Below, in pieces: positions 1 to 9,400 of a stretch of DNA of 64,000 nucleotides. Numbering within the stretch: position 1 is the stretch's first letter; every line of letters starts with the position of its first letter. Under the pieces are notes generated by a model that ran no database searches, was not told the DNA's origin, and saw only the letters and a list, made by a program, of their open reading frames with translations. The position numbers and the translations under genes are program-made. Source of the stretch: Mesorhizobium sp. L-8-3 (lineage in GTDB: Bacteria; Pseudomonadota; Alphaproteobacteria; Rhizobiales; Rhizobiaceae); contig NZ_AP023262.1 of the NCBI RefSeq assembly GCF_016756615.1, forward strand, positions 186,001 to 250,000, given 5' to 3'.

Positions 1-580
1 TATCGGTCGGGCCGGGATGAACCGTGTTGACGGTGATGCCCTTCGGGCCAAGATCGCGCACGAGGCTGCGGTTGAAGCCGGTGATCGCCCCCTTGGTCAA
101 GGTGTAGAGGGAGGCGGTCGGAAAGGCGGCATAGCGCGTCATCGACGAGCCGATCTGAATGATGCGCCCTCCCGGCTTCATATGGCGAACCGCTTCCTGG
201 GTCGCAACGAACACGCCCGTGACATTGACGGCTATCATCCGCTCATAGGCCTCGAAGGTGACATCCTCGATCGAGCCGCCGAGTCCGAGGCCGGCATTGT
301 TGACGAGAATGTCGAGGCCGCCGAACGCCGAGACAGTCTTCGCCACAGAGGCCCGGACCACATCGGGATTGCCGGCATCGGCCTCGATGGCGAAGGCCTT
401 GCCGCCCGCCGCCTCGATGTCGGCGACGACCTGGCGAGCCTTGTCGGGCGACGCGCTGTAGGTGATGGCGACCGCCGCGCCATCCGCAGCAAGTTTTTTT
501 GCTATGGCCGCGCCGATCGAGCGCGAACCACCGGTGACGAGGGCGGCCTTGCCGGCCAGGGGACGGGCATGCTGGGTCAT
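1..580 (-). CDS. SDR family oxidoreductase (3' end outside window)
   Basis: This is the N-terminal ~193 residues of a classical short-chain dehydrogenase, and the C-terminus runs off the window. The start at 580 reads MTQHARPLAGKAALVTGGS. It shows a Rossmann glycine motif (TGGSRSIGAAIAKKL), the NNAG motif (LVNNAGLGLGG) and the active-site region with YTLTK (Y-x3-K) preceded by an SSM serine. The substrate cannot be told from the sequence. It is transcribed divergently from the LysR regulator that begins about 100 bp away, so it is a likely target of that regulator. The family is certain and the specificity is unknown. Confidence 0.9.
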   Translation of the reverse strand, partial: MTQHARPLAGKAALVTGGSRSIGAAIAKKLAADGAAVAITYSASPDKARQVVADIEAAGGKAFAIEADAGNPDVVRASVAKTVSAFGGLDILVNNAGLGLGGSIEDVTFEAYERMIAVNVTGVFVATQEAVRHMKPGGRIIQIGSSMTRYAAFPTASLYTLTKGAITGFNRSLVRDLGPKGITVNTVHPGPTD

Positions 581-652
581 GGACTTCACTCCGTTCGGGT
601 TTCGACGGAGAGAAGATGGCCTGTTTATTTCCATGCGATTAGCGGGTAATGG

Positions 653-669
653 CTTGAGCTAATTTCAAG
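653..669. promoter_or_regulatory. Candidate LysR operator between SDR and LysR genes
   Basis: CTTGA and TCAAG form a perfect 5-bp inverted repeat around a 7-nt AT-rich centre, and contain a T-N11-A core (T655 to A667). It lies just upstream of the LysR gene start and faces the divergent SDR gene. LysR proteins usually bind such dyads in the shared intergenic region. Regulation is inferred from position only. Confidence 0.45.
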
Positions 670-686
670 TGATCATTGAAGGTAAC

Positions 687-1616
687 ATGGAGACGCTTGC
701 CAATCTCGAAAGTTTCGTCAGAAGCGCCGAGGCCTCCAGCTTCTCGGGCGCCGCTCGGCGCATGTCGCTGACGCCAGCCGCAGTCAGCCGGAACGTGGCC
801 ATGCTGGAGCGGAATCTGGGGGTGCGGCTGTTCCAGCGCTCCACCCGCAAGCTCGTCCTGACCGAAGCGGGCGAACGGTTCCTCCAGTCGATCGGCGACA
901 GCCTCGAAGCCTTGCAGGAGGCGATCGCCGACGCCTCGTCCGGAGCCTCGGAGCCGATGGGCGTACTGAAGGTCAGCCTCAGTCCCACCTTCGGCGTCAC
1001 CCATATCCTGCCTCTGTTGCCGGAACTGCTCAGCAGATACCCGCTCATCCGGCCGGAATGGCATTTCGAGAACCGGCCGGTCGATCTCGTCGCCGAGGGT
1101 TATGACGCGGCGATCGGCGGAGGCTTCGATCTGGCGCCAGGCATTGTGGCCCGCACTCTGGCGCCAGCGCATATCATCGCCGTCGCTTCACCGGCCTATA
1201 TGGCGGAATGCACACCGCCGACGGATCCGGCAGGGCTCTCGCAGTTCGACGGCATCGTCATGCGGTCCCTCAGAACCGGCCGGATCCGTCATTGGTCCAT
1301 GCGTGACGCGGCGGGAACGCAGATGATGGCGATGCTGCCCGAAACCGTCGTCGTCAACGACCCGGCCGCGATGCGTGAGGCCGCAAGGCTCGGTCTCGGC
1401 GTGACGATGCTCGCGGTGCCCGATGTCCTTCAGGAGTTAGAGAACGGCAGCCTCATCCGCCTTCTCCCGCAGTGGTATGCCGATGCGGGCGCAATTTCCC
1501 TCTACTACGCCTCACGCACCCTGCTGCCGGCCAAGACGAGGGCGTTCGTCGATCTCGTGGCGGAGGTGTTCAAACGAGACCGGCTGGCCGAGCGGTTCGC
1601 CGGCAGCCTCGGATGA
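687..1616 (+). CDS. LysR family transcriptional regulator
   Basis: A 309-residue LysR-type regulator. The N-terminal winged helix covers about residues 1-60 ([19 protein letters not shown], then [20 protein letters not shown]). The C-terminal co-inducer-binding domain follows, with the usual [16 protein letters not shown] region of the CrgA/AaeR-type subgroup. I chose ATG at 687 rather than the in-frame GTG at 669 because GAAGG sits 4-8 nt upstream of 687 and the protein then starts just before the first helix. It is divergent from the SDR gene, which it probably regulates. The effector is unknown. Confidence 0.93.
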   Translation: METLANLESFVRSAEASSFSGAARRMSLTPAAVSRNVAMLERNLGVRLFQRSTRKLVLTEAGERFLQSIGDSLEALQEAIADASSGASEPMGVLKVSLSPTFGVTHILPLLPELLSRYPLIRPEWHFENRPVDLVAEGYDAAIGGGFDLAPGIVARTLAPAHIIAVASPAYMAECTPPTDPAGLSQFDGIVMRSLRTGRIRHWSMRDAAGTQMMAMLPETVVVNDPAAMREAARLGLGVTMLAVPDVLQELENGSLIRLLPQWYADAGAISLYYASRTLLPAKTRAFVDLVAEVFKRDRLAERFAGSLG

Positions 1617-1706
1617 CAGACGCCAGGCCACTGATCGGGGGCAAACGGCGGCGTCTTGCCTGGCCATCTTGCGGGACATTGCGCCATGGGACGCTATCGG
1701 CGGGGC

Positions 1707-1796
1707 TGGCGGAGAGAAAGGGATTCGAACCCTTGATACGGTTTCCCGTATACACGCGTTCCAGGCGTGCGCCTTCAACCACTCGGCCACCTCTCC
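1707..1796 (-). tRNA. tRNA-Ser (anticodon GGA)
   Basis: On the minus strand the sequence folds as a class II tRNA. The acceptor arm is GGAGAGG pairing with TCTCTCC, the D-arm is GCCGAGTGG, the anticodon loop is CTGGAAC with anticodon GGA, and a long variable arm (TACGGGAAACCGTA) and TTCGAATCC T-loop follow. The discriminator G and a genomically encoded CCA are at 1710-1707. It reads serine UCC/UCU codons. Confidence 0.97.
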
Positions 1797-2044
1797 GCAT
1801 GCGCCGCCGGCTGACAAGCGAAGCGGCGCGGGGCTGATCTAGTCGATAGTTGGCGAATTGCCAAGCCATCCCGTGCATCTTTTGGCAAAGCCGCCGCAGA
1901 ACCATTCCCGGTACCGTGGGGACACGGCGGCACCGGCCCATCGCTCGGTCGGAACCGATGGCGCGGGATACCGGACGCGCCCCGCCCGACGCGCTCCCAC
2001 GGCTCGATCGCCCCCGCGCGCCGACCGGTTCTGTTATCTTGCGG
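1797..2044. other. Intergenic, no gene seen
   Basis: About 250 bp between the tRNA-Ser gene and the 3' end of the first RTX/HasA gene. Short open frames here have no recognisable protein features and no clear terminator hairpin with a T-run was found. Confidence 0.5.
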
Positions 2045-4231
2045 TCAGATCACGAAGAAGTCGCCGCTGGTCAGCGCGAGGCCTGCGGAGACCGTGGCGA
2101 AGTGGATGGCGGCGCCGGAACCGGAGCCGTCGGCATCGAAGGAGATCGCGCCCGTCGCCTTGTTGTAGATGATGCGATCCTGCGCGTCGGCCGCCGCCGC
2201 GCCGGTATGGAAGGCACCAGCCGCCAGCCAGCCCTCGGCCAGTCCCTTGAACGCCGCATTGTCCACCCGGATCGTGTCGGCTGCGACGTTGAAGTCGGTG
2301 ATGCGGTCGACATTGGTCGTCCGGTTGAGCGAAGTGTTGAACAGGAAAGTGTCGGAGCCGGCGCCGCCGGTCAGCGTGTCGTTGCCCCAGCCACCGGCGA
2401 GCACATTGTTGCCGGTCGTGCCGACGACGACATTATTGAGCGTGTTGCCCGTGCCCCAAACCGCGGAGCCGGTGAGCGTCAGGTTTTCGACATAGGTGGC
2501 CAGCGTATGGTTCACCGACGAGATCACGCGGTCGGTGCCCTGGCCCGCAACCTCGACGACGACATCCCTGGCGTTGTCGACATAATAGGTGTCATTGCCG
2601 GCACCGCCGACCAGGCGATCCGCTCCCATGCCGCCGTTCAGCGTGTTGGCGAGCGCATTGCCCGTGATGACATTGTTCAGCGTGTTGCCCACGCCGACCA
2701 GCGCCGAACCGGTGAGGGTCAGGTTCTCCAGATTGGCGCCCAGCGTGTAGTTGACCGAAGACCGAACCGTGTCGGTGCCGGCACTGGCCGACTCGACGAT
2801 CGTGTCGCCGCCGTCGGTGCCATAGGTGTCATTGCCCGCACCGCCGACCAGGCGATCCGCCCCCGTGCCGCCATTCAGCGTGTTGGCCAGCGCATTGCCC
2901 GTGATCACGTTGTTGAGTGTGTTGCCCACGCCCACCAGCGCCGAGCCGATCAGGGTCAGGTTCTCCAGATTGGCGCCCAGCGTGTAGTTGACCGACGATC
3001 GCACCGTGTCGGTGCCGGCATTGGCCGCCTCGACGATCGTGTCGCCGCCATCGGTGCCATAGGTGTCATTGCCCGCACCGCCGACCAGGCGATCCGCCCC
3101 CGTGCCGCCGTTCAGCGTGTTGGCGAGCGCGTTGCCCGTGATGACGTTGTTGAGCGTGTTGCCCACGCCCACCAGCGCCGAGCCGATGAGGGTCAGGTTC
3201 TCCAGATTGGCGCCCAGCGTGTAGTTGACCGAAGACCGCACGGTGTCGGTGCCGGCATTGGCCGACTCGACGATCGTGTCGCCGCCGTCGGTGACATAGG
3301 TATCGTTGCCGGCGCCACCAACCAGGCGATCCGCCCCTGTGCCGCCATTCAGCGTGTTGGCCAGCGCATTACCCGTGATGACGTTGTTGAGCGTGTTGCC
3401 CACGCCGGCCAGCGCCGAACCGCTCAGGGTCAGGTTCTCCAGATTGGAGCCCAGCGTGTAGCTCACCGACGAGATCACAAGATCCGCGCCCTGGCCAGCA
3501 ACCTCCACCACGACGTCCCCGGTACTGTCGACATAGTAGATGTCGTTGCCCAGCCCTCCGACCAGACGATCGTTGCCGGCACCGCCGTTCAGCGTGTCGT
3601 TGCCGACGCCGCCCTCGATCAGGTCGTTGCCGAGGCCGCCGCCGAGGACGTCATTGCCGGCATTGCCGCGAACTGTGTCGTTGAAGCGCGTGCCGTTATA
3701 GACGTCGTTGCCGGCCGACCCCACGACATTGTGGGCCTCCGCCCAGATGTAATCCTTGAGCAAGGTCGGATCAGACCGGCCGCCGTCATGTCCGCCACCC
3801 ATCAGGCCGTTGACCGTGTCATGCATCGGACCGCGCACGCCATAGGCGTTGGAGATGGAGAGGCCGCTGATTTCGATCGCGGTCGACACGCCGGTGATGC
3901 GCCCGCTGGCGTCGAGATCGAACGAGCCGTCGGAGTTGTAGGAGCCTCCGAGCGTCGACAGGCGGACGGTGGTCAGCGTTCCGCTCAGCGTATGGCCGTT
4001 GAAGTAATATTTGATGTCGCTGCCGTCGACGACGATCGCCTTCGTGTCGGCCGGATTCGTCGCGACCTTGTCCAGAAGGACGATCTGGCTGCCCTCGAAA
4101 GTGCTCGCTCCGCCGAGGATGTAAGGCCAACCGGTAGGCACAAGCGTAGCGAAGTAGCTCGCGAAATAGGTATCGAAATTGACGCCGGACGGCGAATCGG
4201 AGGTCGTGTTCAGCGTAATCGTGAGCGTCAT
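2045..4231 (-). CDS. Secreted RTX protein with N-terminal HasA-type haem-binding domain
   Basis: 728 residues. Residues ~1-170 match the haemophore HasA fold pattern: GVNFDTYFASYFA at the start, then IKYYFNGHTLSGTL, where Y75/Y76 and H80 line up with the Tyr75 ligand and His83 of Serratia HasA, then a HDTVNGLMGG helix. Residues ~175-240 are nonapeptide GGxGNDxL calcium-binding repeats. About five ~85-residue units follow, each with an NLENLTLxGSA strand and a GGxGADRLVGGAGNDTY turn. A serralysin-like C-terminal domain ends in DFFVI, a typical type I secretion tail. There is no Sec signal, as expected for a type I substrate. It is the last gene of the haem operon, 30 bp after the receptor gene. 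It probably captures haem outside the cell. HasA homology is by eye. Confidence 0.85.
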   Translation of the reverse strand: MTLTITLNTTSDSPSGVNFDTYFASYFATLVPTGWPYILGGASTFEGSQIVLLDKVATNPADTKAIVVDGSDIKYYFNGHTLSGTLTTVRLSTLGGSYNSDGSFDLDASGRITGVSTAIEISGLSISNAYGVRGPMHDTVNGLMGGGHDGGRSDPTLLKDYIWAEAHNVVGSAGNDVYNGTRFNDTVRGNAGNDVLGGGLGNDLIEGGVGNDTLNGGAGNDRLVGGLGNDIYYVDSTGDVVVEVAGQGADLVISSVSYTLGSNLENLTLSGSALAGVGNTLNNVITGNALANTLNGGTGADRLVGGAGNDTYVTDGGDTIVESANAGTDTVRSSVNYTLGANLENLTLIGSALVGVGNTLNNVITGNALANTLNGGTGADRLVGGAGNDTYGTDGGDTIVEAANAGTDTVRSSVNYTLGANLENLTLIGSALVGVGNTLNNVITGNALANTLNGGTGADRLVGGAGNDTYGTDGGDTIVESASAGTDTVRSSVNYTLGANLENLTLTGSALVGVGNTLNNVITGNALANTLNGGMGADRLVGGAGNDTYYVDNARDVVVEVAGQGTDRVISSVNHTLATYVENLTLTGSAVWGTGNTLNNVVVGTTGNNVLAGGWGNDTLTGGAGSDTFLFNTSLNRTTNVDRITDFNVAADTIRVDNAAFKGLAEGWLAAGAFHTGAAAADAQDRIIYNKATGAISFDADGSGSGAAIHFATVSAGLALTSGDFFVI

Positions 4232-4261
4232 CGTCTTTCTCCTTTCGTATTCCGGGCCAGT

Positions 4262-6406
4262 TCAGAGCTGGTCGCTGCCGAACTTCACCGTCAGCGACAG
4301 CTTGGCGTTGAAGCCCGGGCTGGGGTCGGCATCGAGATATTGCGTGTATTGGCGGTTGAAGATGTTGTTCAGCGCGAGGTCGGCGCTCGCCTGCCCGTTG
4401 ATCTTCCAGCGGGCGAAGAGGTCGACAAGTTGATAGGCCTCGCCGACGAAGCCGGTAGAGCCGGCGTCGCTCTTGTCGCCCACGACGGTCAGGCGCGCGC
4501 CCGCTGTCAGCGCCTGCTCGAAGGCGCGGAAGCCAAGCGTCGTGACCACGCGATTGGGCGGCACCTTCTGGAGCTGACCGCCCGTGGCCAGGTTGACGCC
4601 GTTCATCACCTGTCCGGACAGTTCGGCGAAGTAGTCGCCGGTGTCGTAGCTGCCCTCGATCTCGAAACCCTCGATCCGGGCCTCGGCGACGTTCTGATAC
4701 TGGTAACCGCCGGGGATCGGGAACATGATGAAGACCTGGTCGATGTAATCCTCGACATTGTTTCGGAACACGCCGGCCTTCATCCGCAGCCGGTCGCCGC
4801 CCATGAAGACGTCGTCGAGCCTGAGATTGACGCCAGCCTCGATCGACCGGGAAATCTCGGGGCGAAGGTTGGGATTGGGGAAGAAACGGCCGTTCACCGG
4901 CGCCGGATGGAAACCTTCGATCAGCGTCTCGGTGATTGCCGGCGCGCGATAACCTTCGGCATAGGTGGCGTAGAAGGTCACCGGGTTCCAAGGCGTGAGA
5001 CCGACCGTCAGCTTCGGCGAAATGCGGTTGCCGCCATTGGAGATCGTGTCGTTCAACAGGCTGTAGGCGTCGTAGCGCACCGCCCCGATCACCTCGAGCC
5101 AGCCGTCATAGGTCACCCGATCCTGCACGAAAGCGCCATAGGCCAGCCTCCGGCCCGAAGGCGTCAGGTCGTCGCTCGTGCTCAGTAGGTCCTCGGTATT
5201 GACCTTGTCGCGGAAGAGGTCGCCGCCATAGGTCAGTCCATGGCTGACAGGACCAGTGTCGAGGCGCGAGGTGTTGAAGACGTCGAAGCCGGGGGTCACG
5301 ACCGCGTAGGACTTCTCGGCGCCTATGTCGGTTCCTGTCGCATTGACCTGATCGAAGGTGGTGCCGGTGTAATAGACCTTGGCGCTGAAGTCCCACCAGG
5401 GGTTGTCGGGCGTGTAGCGGTAACCGGCGGTGAAGGTGTCGGCGATTGCCGTGGTGCTGCGCGTGAGGCCTGAGACGTTGTCGAAATCGTTGTGGTAGCG
5501 CATGCCGGAGAGCGTGATCTCCTGCGCTTCGTCGGGACGGATCCGCGCCTTGAGCAGGCCCGACAGCAAATCCTGCCCCGATTGGACCTTTGTCCCGTCG
5601 CCGGAACTGTAGTCGTCGAACTTCTGCCACGTGGCGGCACCGGCTAGGTCGAACGCGTCTGTGAAGCGCGCGGCGGCCTCGCCATGCAGGAGACCGCCGA
5701 GACCGTTATATTGGGCGCCCGTTTTCAGCCGCGCACCTATGGTCTCGCCCTCGTCGAGCACGTCGTCGGCGTCGATGGTGGTGAAGCTCACGACACCGCC
5801 GATCGCGCCGCTGCCATAGACCGACGACACCGGCCCGCGCGTGACGTCGACCGCCTTCAGCATCTCGGTATCGAGATAGAAGGTGCCGTTGGCCCCGTGG
5901 CCGTTTTTCTGGAAGTTCTGACGGGCCCCGTCGATGAGCACGTTGACGCGGCCGAAATCCTGCATGCCGCGTATGTTGATCGCGGTACCGGGGTCGTCCG
6001 CCTCGGTCTGCGTGGTGACACCGGGGATCAGGCGCATGATATCAGAGACCGATCCGCCCTGGACCTCGAGTTCCAGGCGCTCCCGAGACAATCCGCTCGA
6101 CGCGGAGAGGCTTTCGTAAACGTCGCGCGCCGTGCGCGTCGCCGTCACGACGAGCGGGCCGAGCATGGTGACGGCGGCATCCTCGCCCTGCTGGGCCTCG
6201 GTACCGGCGGTCGCGGCCTGTGTCGGTTGATCTTCCGCCTGCTGGGCGCGCGCCGGACCGGCTCCGACGATTGCAGCGGCCAGCGCCAAAACGCTCGCGG
6301 ATGCGCGTCGACGCGCCAGACTGCCTTCGGCCTCGTCGAGCCCCGGCGCCAGCCATCCGAACAGAATGGGGCGGCGCGACCCGCGGCCCTTGTCCATAAC
6401 TCTCAT
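4262..6406 (-). CDS. TonB-dependent haem/haemophore receptor (HasR/HmuR-like)
   Basis: 714 residues with a signal peptide ending near ARAQQ. A plug domain (PGVTTQTEADDPGTAINIRGM, then NVLIDGARQNFQ and SSVYGSGAIGGVVSF) precedes a 22-strand barrel. The haem-receptor signature is present: YRAPAITE (FRAP-type box), a His in the GFHP loop, and PNPNLRPE (NPNL box). This combination holds the haem-ligand histidine in HasR, HmuR and BhuR. The protein ends with the barrel strand LSLTVKF. It lies between two HasA-domain genes in one operon, so haemophore-delivered haem is the likely ligand. Which HasA protein it serves cannot be read from the sequence. Confidence 0.92.
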   Translation of the reverse strand: MRVMDKGRGSRRPILFGWLAPGLDEAEGSLARRRASASVLALAAAIVGAGPARAQQAEDQPTQAATAGTEAQQGEDAAVTMLGPLVVTATRTARDVYESLSASSGLSRERLELEVQGGSVSDIMRLIPGVTTQTEADDPGTAINIRGMQDFGRVNVLIDGARQNFQKNGHGANGTFYLDTEMLKAVDVTRGPVSSVYGSGAIGGVVSFTTIDADDVLDEGETIGARLKTGAQYNGLGGLLHGEAAARFTDAFDLAGAATWQKFDDYSSGDGTKVQSGQDLLSGLLKARIRPDEAQEITLSGMRYHNDFDNVSGLTRSTTAIADTFTAGYRYTPDNPWWDFSAKVYYTGTTFDQVNATGTDIGAEKSYAVVTPGFDVFNTSRLDTGPVSHGLTYGGDLFRDKVNTEDLLSTSDDLTPSGRRLAYGAFVQDRVTYDGWLEVIGAVRYDAYSLLNDTISNGGNRISPKLTVGLTPWNPVTFYATYAEGYRAPAITETLIEGFHPAPVNGRFFPNPNLRPEISRSIEAGVNLRLDDVFMGGDRLRMKAGVFRNNVEDYIDQVFIMFPIPGGYQYQNVAEARIEGFEIEGSYDTGDYFAELSGQVMNGVNLATGGQLQKVPPNRVVTTLGFRAFEQALTAGARLTVVGDKSDAGSTGFVGEAYQLVDLFARWKINGQASADLALNNIFNRQYTQYLDADPSPGFNAKLSLTVKFGSDQL

Positions 6407-6466
6407 TCCATTTGCCCTTTGGGTTGCCGGAGCGGCACTGCCACCCCGGTTGCCTGATGCTTGCGG

Positions 6467-9400
6467 TCAGATGACGAAGAAGTCCGCATTGGTCAGCGCG
6501 AGGCCCGCGGAGACCGTGGCGAAGTGGATGGCGGCGCCGGAACCGGAGCCGTCGGCATCGAAGGAGATCGCGCCCGTCGCCTTGTTGTAGATGATGCGGT
6601 CCTGCGCATCGGCCGCCGCCGCGCCGGTATGGAAGGCACCAGCCGCCAGCCAGCCCGCTGCCAGTCCCTTGAACGCCGCATTGTCCAGCCGGATCGTGTC
6701 GGCCGCGACGTTGAAGTCGGTGATGCGGTCGACATTGCTCGTCCGGTTGAGCGAAGTATTGAACAGGAAGGTGTCGGAGCCCGCACCGCCGGTCAGCGTG
6801 TCGTTGCCCCAGCCGCCGGCGAGCACATTGTTGCCGGTTGTGCCCACGATGACGTTGTTGAGCGTGTTGCCCGTGCCCGACACGGCCGAGCCAGACAGGG
6901 TCAGGTTCTCGACATGAGCGGCAAGCGTGTGGCTCACCGACGAGATCACGCGGTCGGTGCCCTGGCCTGCAACCTCGACGACGACGTCCCTGGCGTTGTC
7001 GACATGATAGGTGTCGTTGCCGGCGCCGCCAACCAGGCGATCCGCCCCCGCGCCACCGTTCAACGTGTTGGCCAGCGCATTGCCTGTGATGACATTGCCG
7101 AGCCCATTGCCCACGCCGACCAGCGCCGATCCGGTGAGCGTCAGGTTCTCTACATTGGCGGCGAGCGAGTGATTCACCGACGAGAACACCCGATCGGTGC
7201 CTTGACCGGCAGCCTCGACAACGACATCGCCGGCATTGTCGACATAGTAGGTGTCGTTGCCCGTTCCGCCGACCAGACGATCCGCCCCTGCCCCGCCATT
7301 CAGCGTGTTGGCGAGCGCATTGCCTGCGATCACATTGTTGAGCGTGTTGCCCGTGCCCCAAACCGCAGAGCCCGTCAGCGTCAGGTTTTCCAGATTGGCG
7401 CCCAGCGTGTAGTTGACCGACGACCGCACCGTGTCGGTGCCGGCATTGGCCGCCTCGACGATCGTGTCGCCGCCGTCGGTGACATAGGTGTCGTTGCCGG
7501 CGCCGCCGACGAGGCGATCCACGCCGCCGCCATTCAGCGTGTTGGCAAGCGCATTACCCGTGATGACGTTGTTGAGCGTGTTGCCCGTTCCGACCAGCGC
7601 CGCGCCGGCGAGCGTCAGGTTCTCCAGATTGGCCGCCAGCGTATGGTTCGCCGACGACTGCACCGTGTCGGTGCCGGCACCGGCCGCCTCGACGATCACA
7701 TCGCCGCCGTCGGTGATATAGTTGTCGTTGCCGTCGCCGCCGACCAGGCGATCCGCTCCGCCGCCGCCGTTCAGCACATTGTTCGCGCCGTTGCCGGTGA
7801 TGACGTTGTTGAGCGTGTTGCCCGTGCCCCAAACCGCAGAGCCCGTCAGCGTCAGGTTCTCGAGATTGGAGCCCAGGATGTAGTTGACCGAAGACCGAAC
7901 CGTGTCGGTGCCGGCACCGGCCACCTCGACGATCGTGTCGCCGCCGTCGGCAACATAGGTGTCGTTGCCGGCGCCGCCGACCAGGCGATCCGCTCCGCCG
8001 CCGCCGTTCAGCACATTGTTCGCGCCGTTGCCGGTGATGACATTGTGGAGCGTGTTGCCCGTACCCCAAACCGCAGAGCCCGTCAGCGTCAGATTCTCGA
8101 GATTGGAGCCCAGGATGTAGTTGACCGACGACTGCACCATGTCGGTGCCGGCATTGGCGGTCTCGACGATCGTGTCGCCGCCGTCGGTGACATAGGTGTC
8201 GTTGCCGGCGCCGCCGACCAGGCGGTCCGCTCCGCCGCCGCCGTTCAGCACATTGTTCGCGCCGTTGCCGGCGATGACGTTGTTGAGCGTGTTGCCCGTG
8301 CCGTTGATATTCGCCGAACCGGTGAGCGTCAGATTCTCGACATTCGCAGACAGGGCGAAGCTGACGGAAGCCTCGACACTGTCCGTGCCGGCGCCGGCCG
8401 CCTCCGTGACCCTGTCGCCGGCATTGTCGACGACATAGATGTCGTCGCCCGCGGCGCCGCTGAGGCTGTCCGCTCCCGCCCCGCCATCGAGCTTGTTGTT
8501 GCCCGAATTGCCTATGATCGTGTTGGCGAGCTCGTTGCCGGTGCCGTCGAGATCCGCCGATCCCAGAAGCTGGAGATTCTCGACATGGGCCGAGAGCCTG
8601 TAGCTCGCGGTTGACCTGATCGTGTCGATCCCTTCGCCGAAGTTTTCGACAACGACGTCCGTGCTGCCGTCGACGATATAGACGTCGTTTCCGTCACCGC
8701 CGACCAGCACGTCCATGCCGCCATTGCCGTCGATCGTGTCGCCGAATCCGGAGCCGAAGAAGACGTCGTTCCCGGTAGTGCCGGTGAAGTTCTGAGCGTA
8801 ATTGGAAAGAACGTCGTAGATGGCTGCGGCGTTGCGGCTCTGCACGGCGTTGTAGAGCGCATGGACGAGATTGAGGGACGCGTTGCTGCCCGTGCCCCGG
8901 ACGGCGTCGAGATCGAAGCCGCTGATCCTGACCTGCTCGAGTAGGCCCTGGAGCAGACCGGCGCTGCCGGTTCCCTCGGTCCCCGTCGTCACGCCGTCGA
9001 CCCACTGGCCGAACGTCAGCGTGTCGAGCGAGCCGGAAATGCCATGGCCGTACTGGGCGCCGTGGTGGATATAGTCATAGGCGAGGCCTTCGCCGCCGAG
9101 CACCACACGGTCCGCCGTATCGACGCCTCCCCGCTTGTATCTGAATGCGATCTGATCGCCGTTCACATAGACGTTGCCCGGCCCATAGGGGTTGGCGTCG
9201 GGCGTTCCGCCGTAGAAGTTGTAGCTCGGGCCGGCGAGGCCGGCGAAGTAGTTCGTGATGAACGAGCTGAAATTGACGCCGGTCGAGCCGAGGCCGCTGG
9301 CATCGATGGTGAGCGTTCCTTCCGGGGCGTCGAACGCGTCCGCGTGCCGGATCGTGAACGTCCTGGCCGTGGTGTTGCCGGCGGCATCTTTCGCCTCGAC

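Noticed and set aside
2045..4231. RTX repeats as a possible CRISPR or tandem DNA repeat array
   Set aside because: The ~255-bp periodic DNA units encode in-frame RTX protein repeats; there are no short identical repeats with unique spacers.
1850..5188. Very long plus-strand open frame antisense to the RTX gene and receptor
   Set aside because: It is the mirror of GC-rich repeat codons on the minus strand. The protein is a monotonous Arg/Val/Ala repeat with no family motifs, while the minus strand encodes a clear HasA/RTX protein and TonB receptor.
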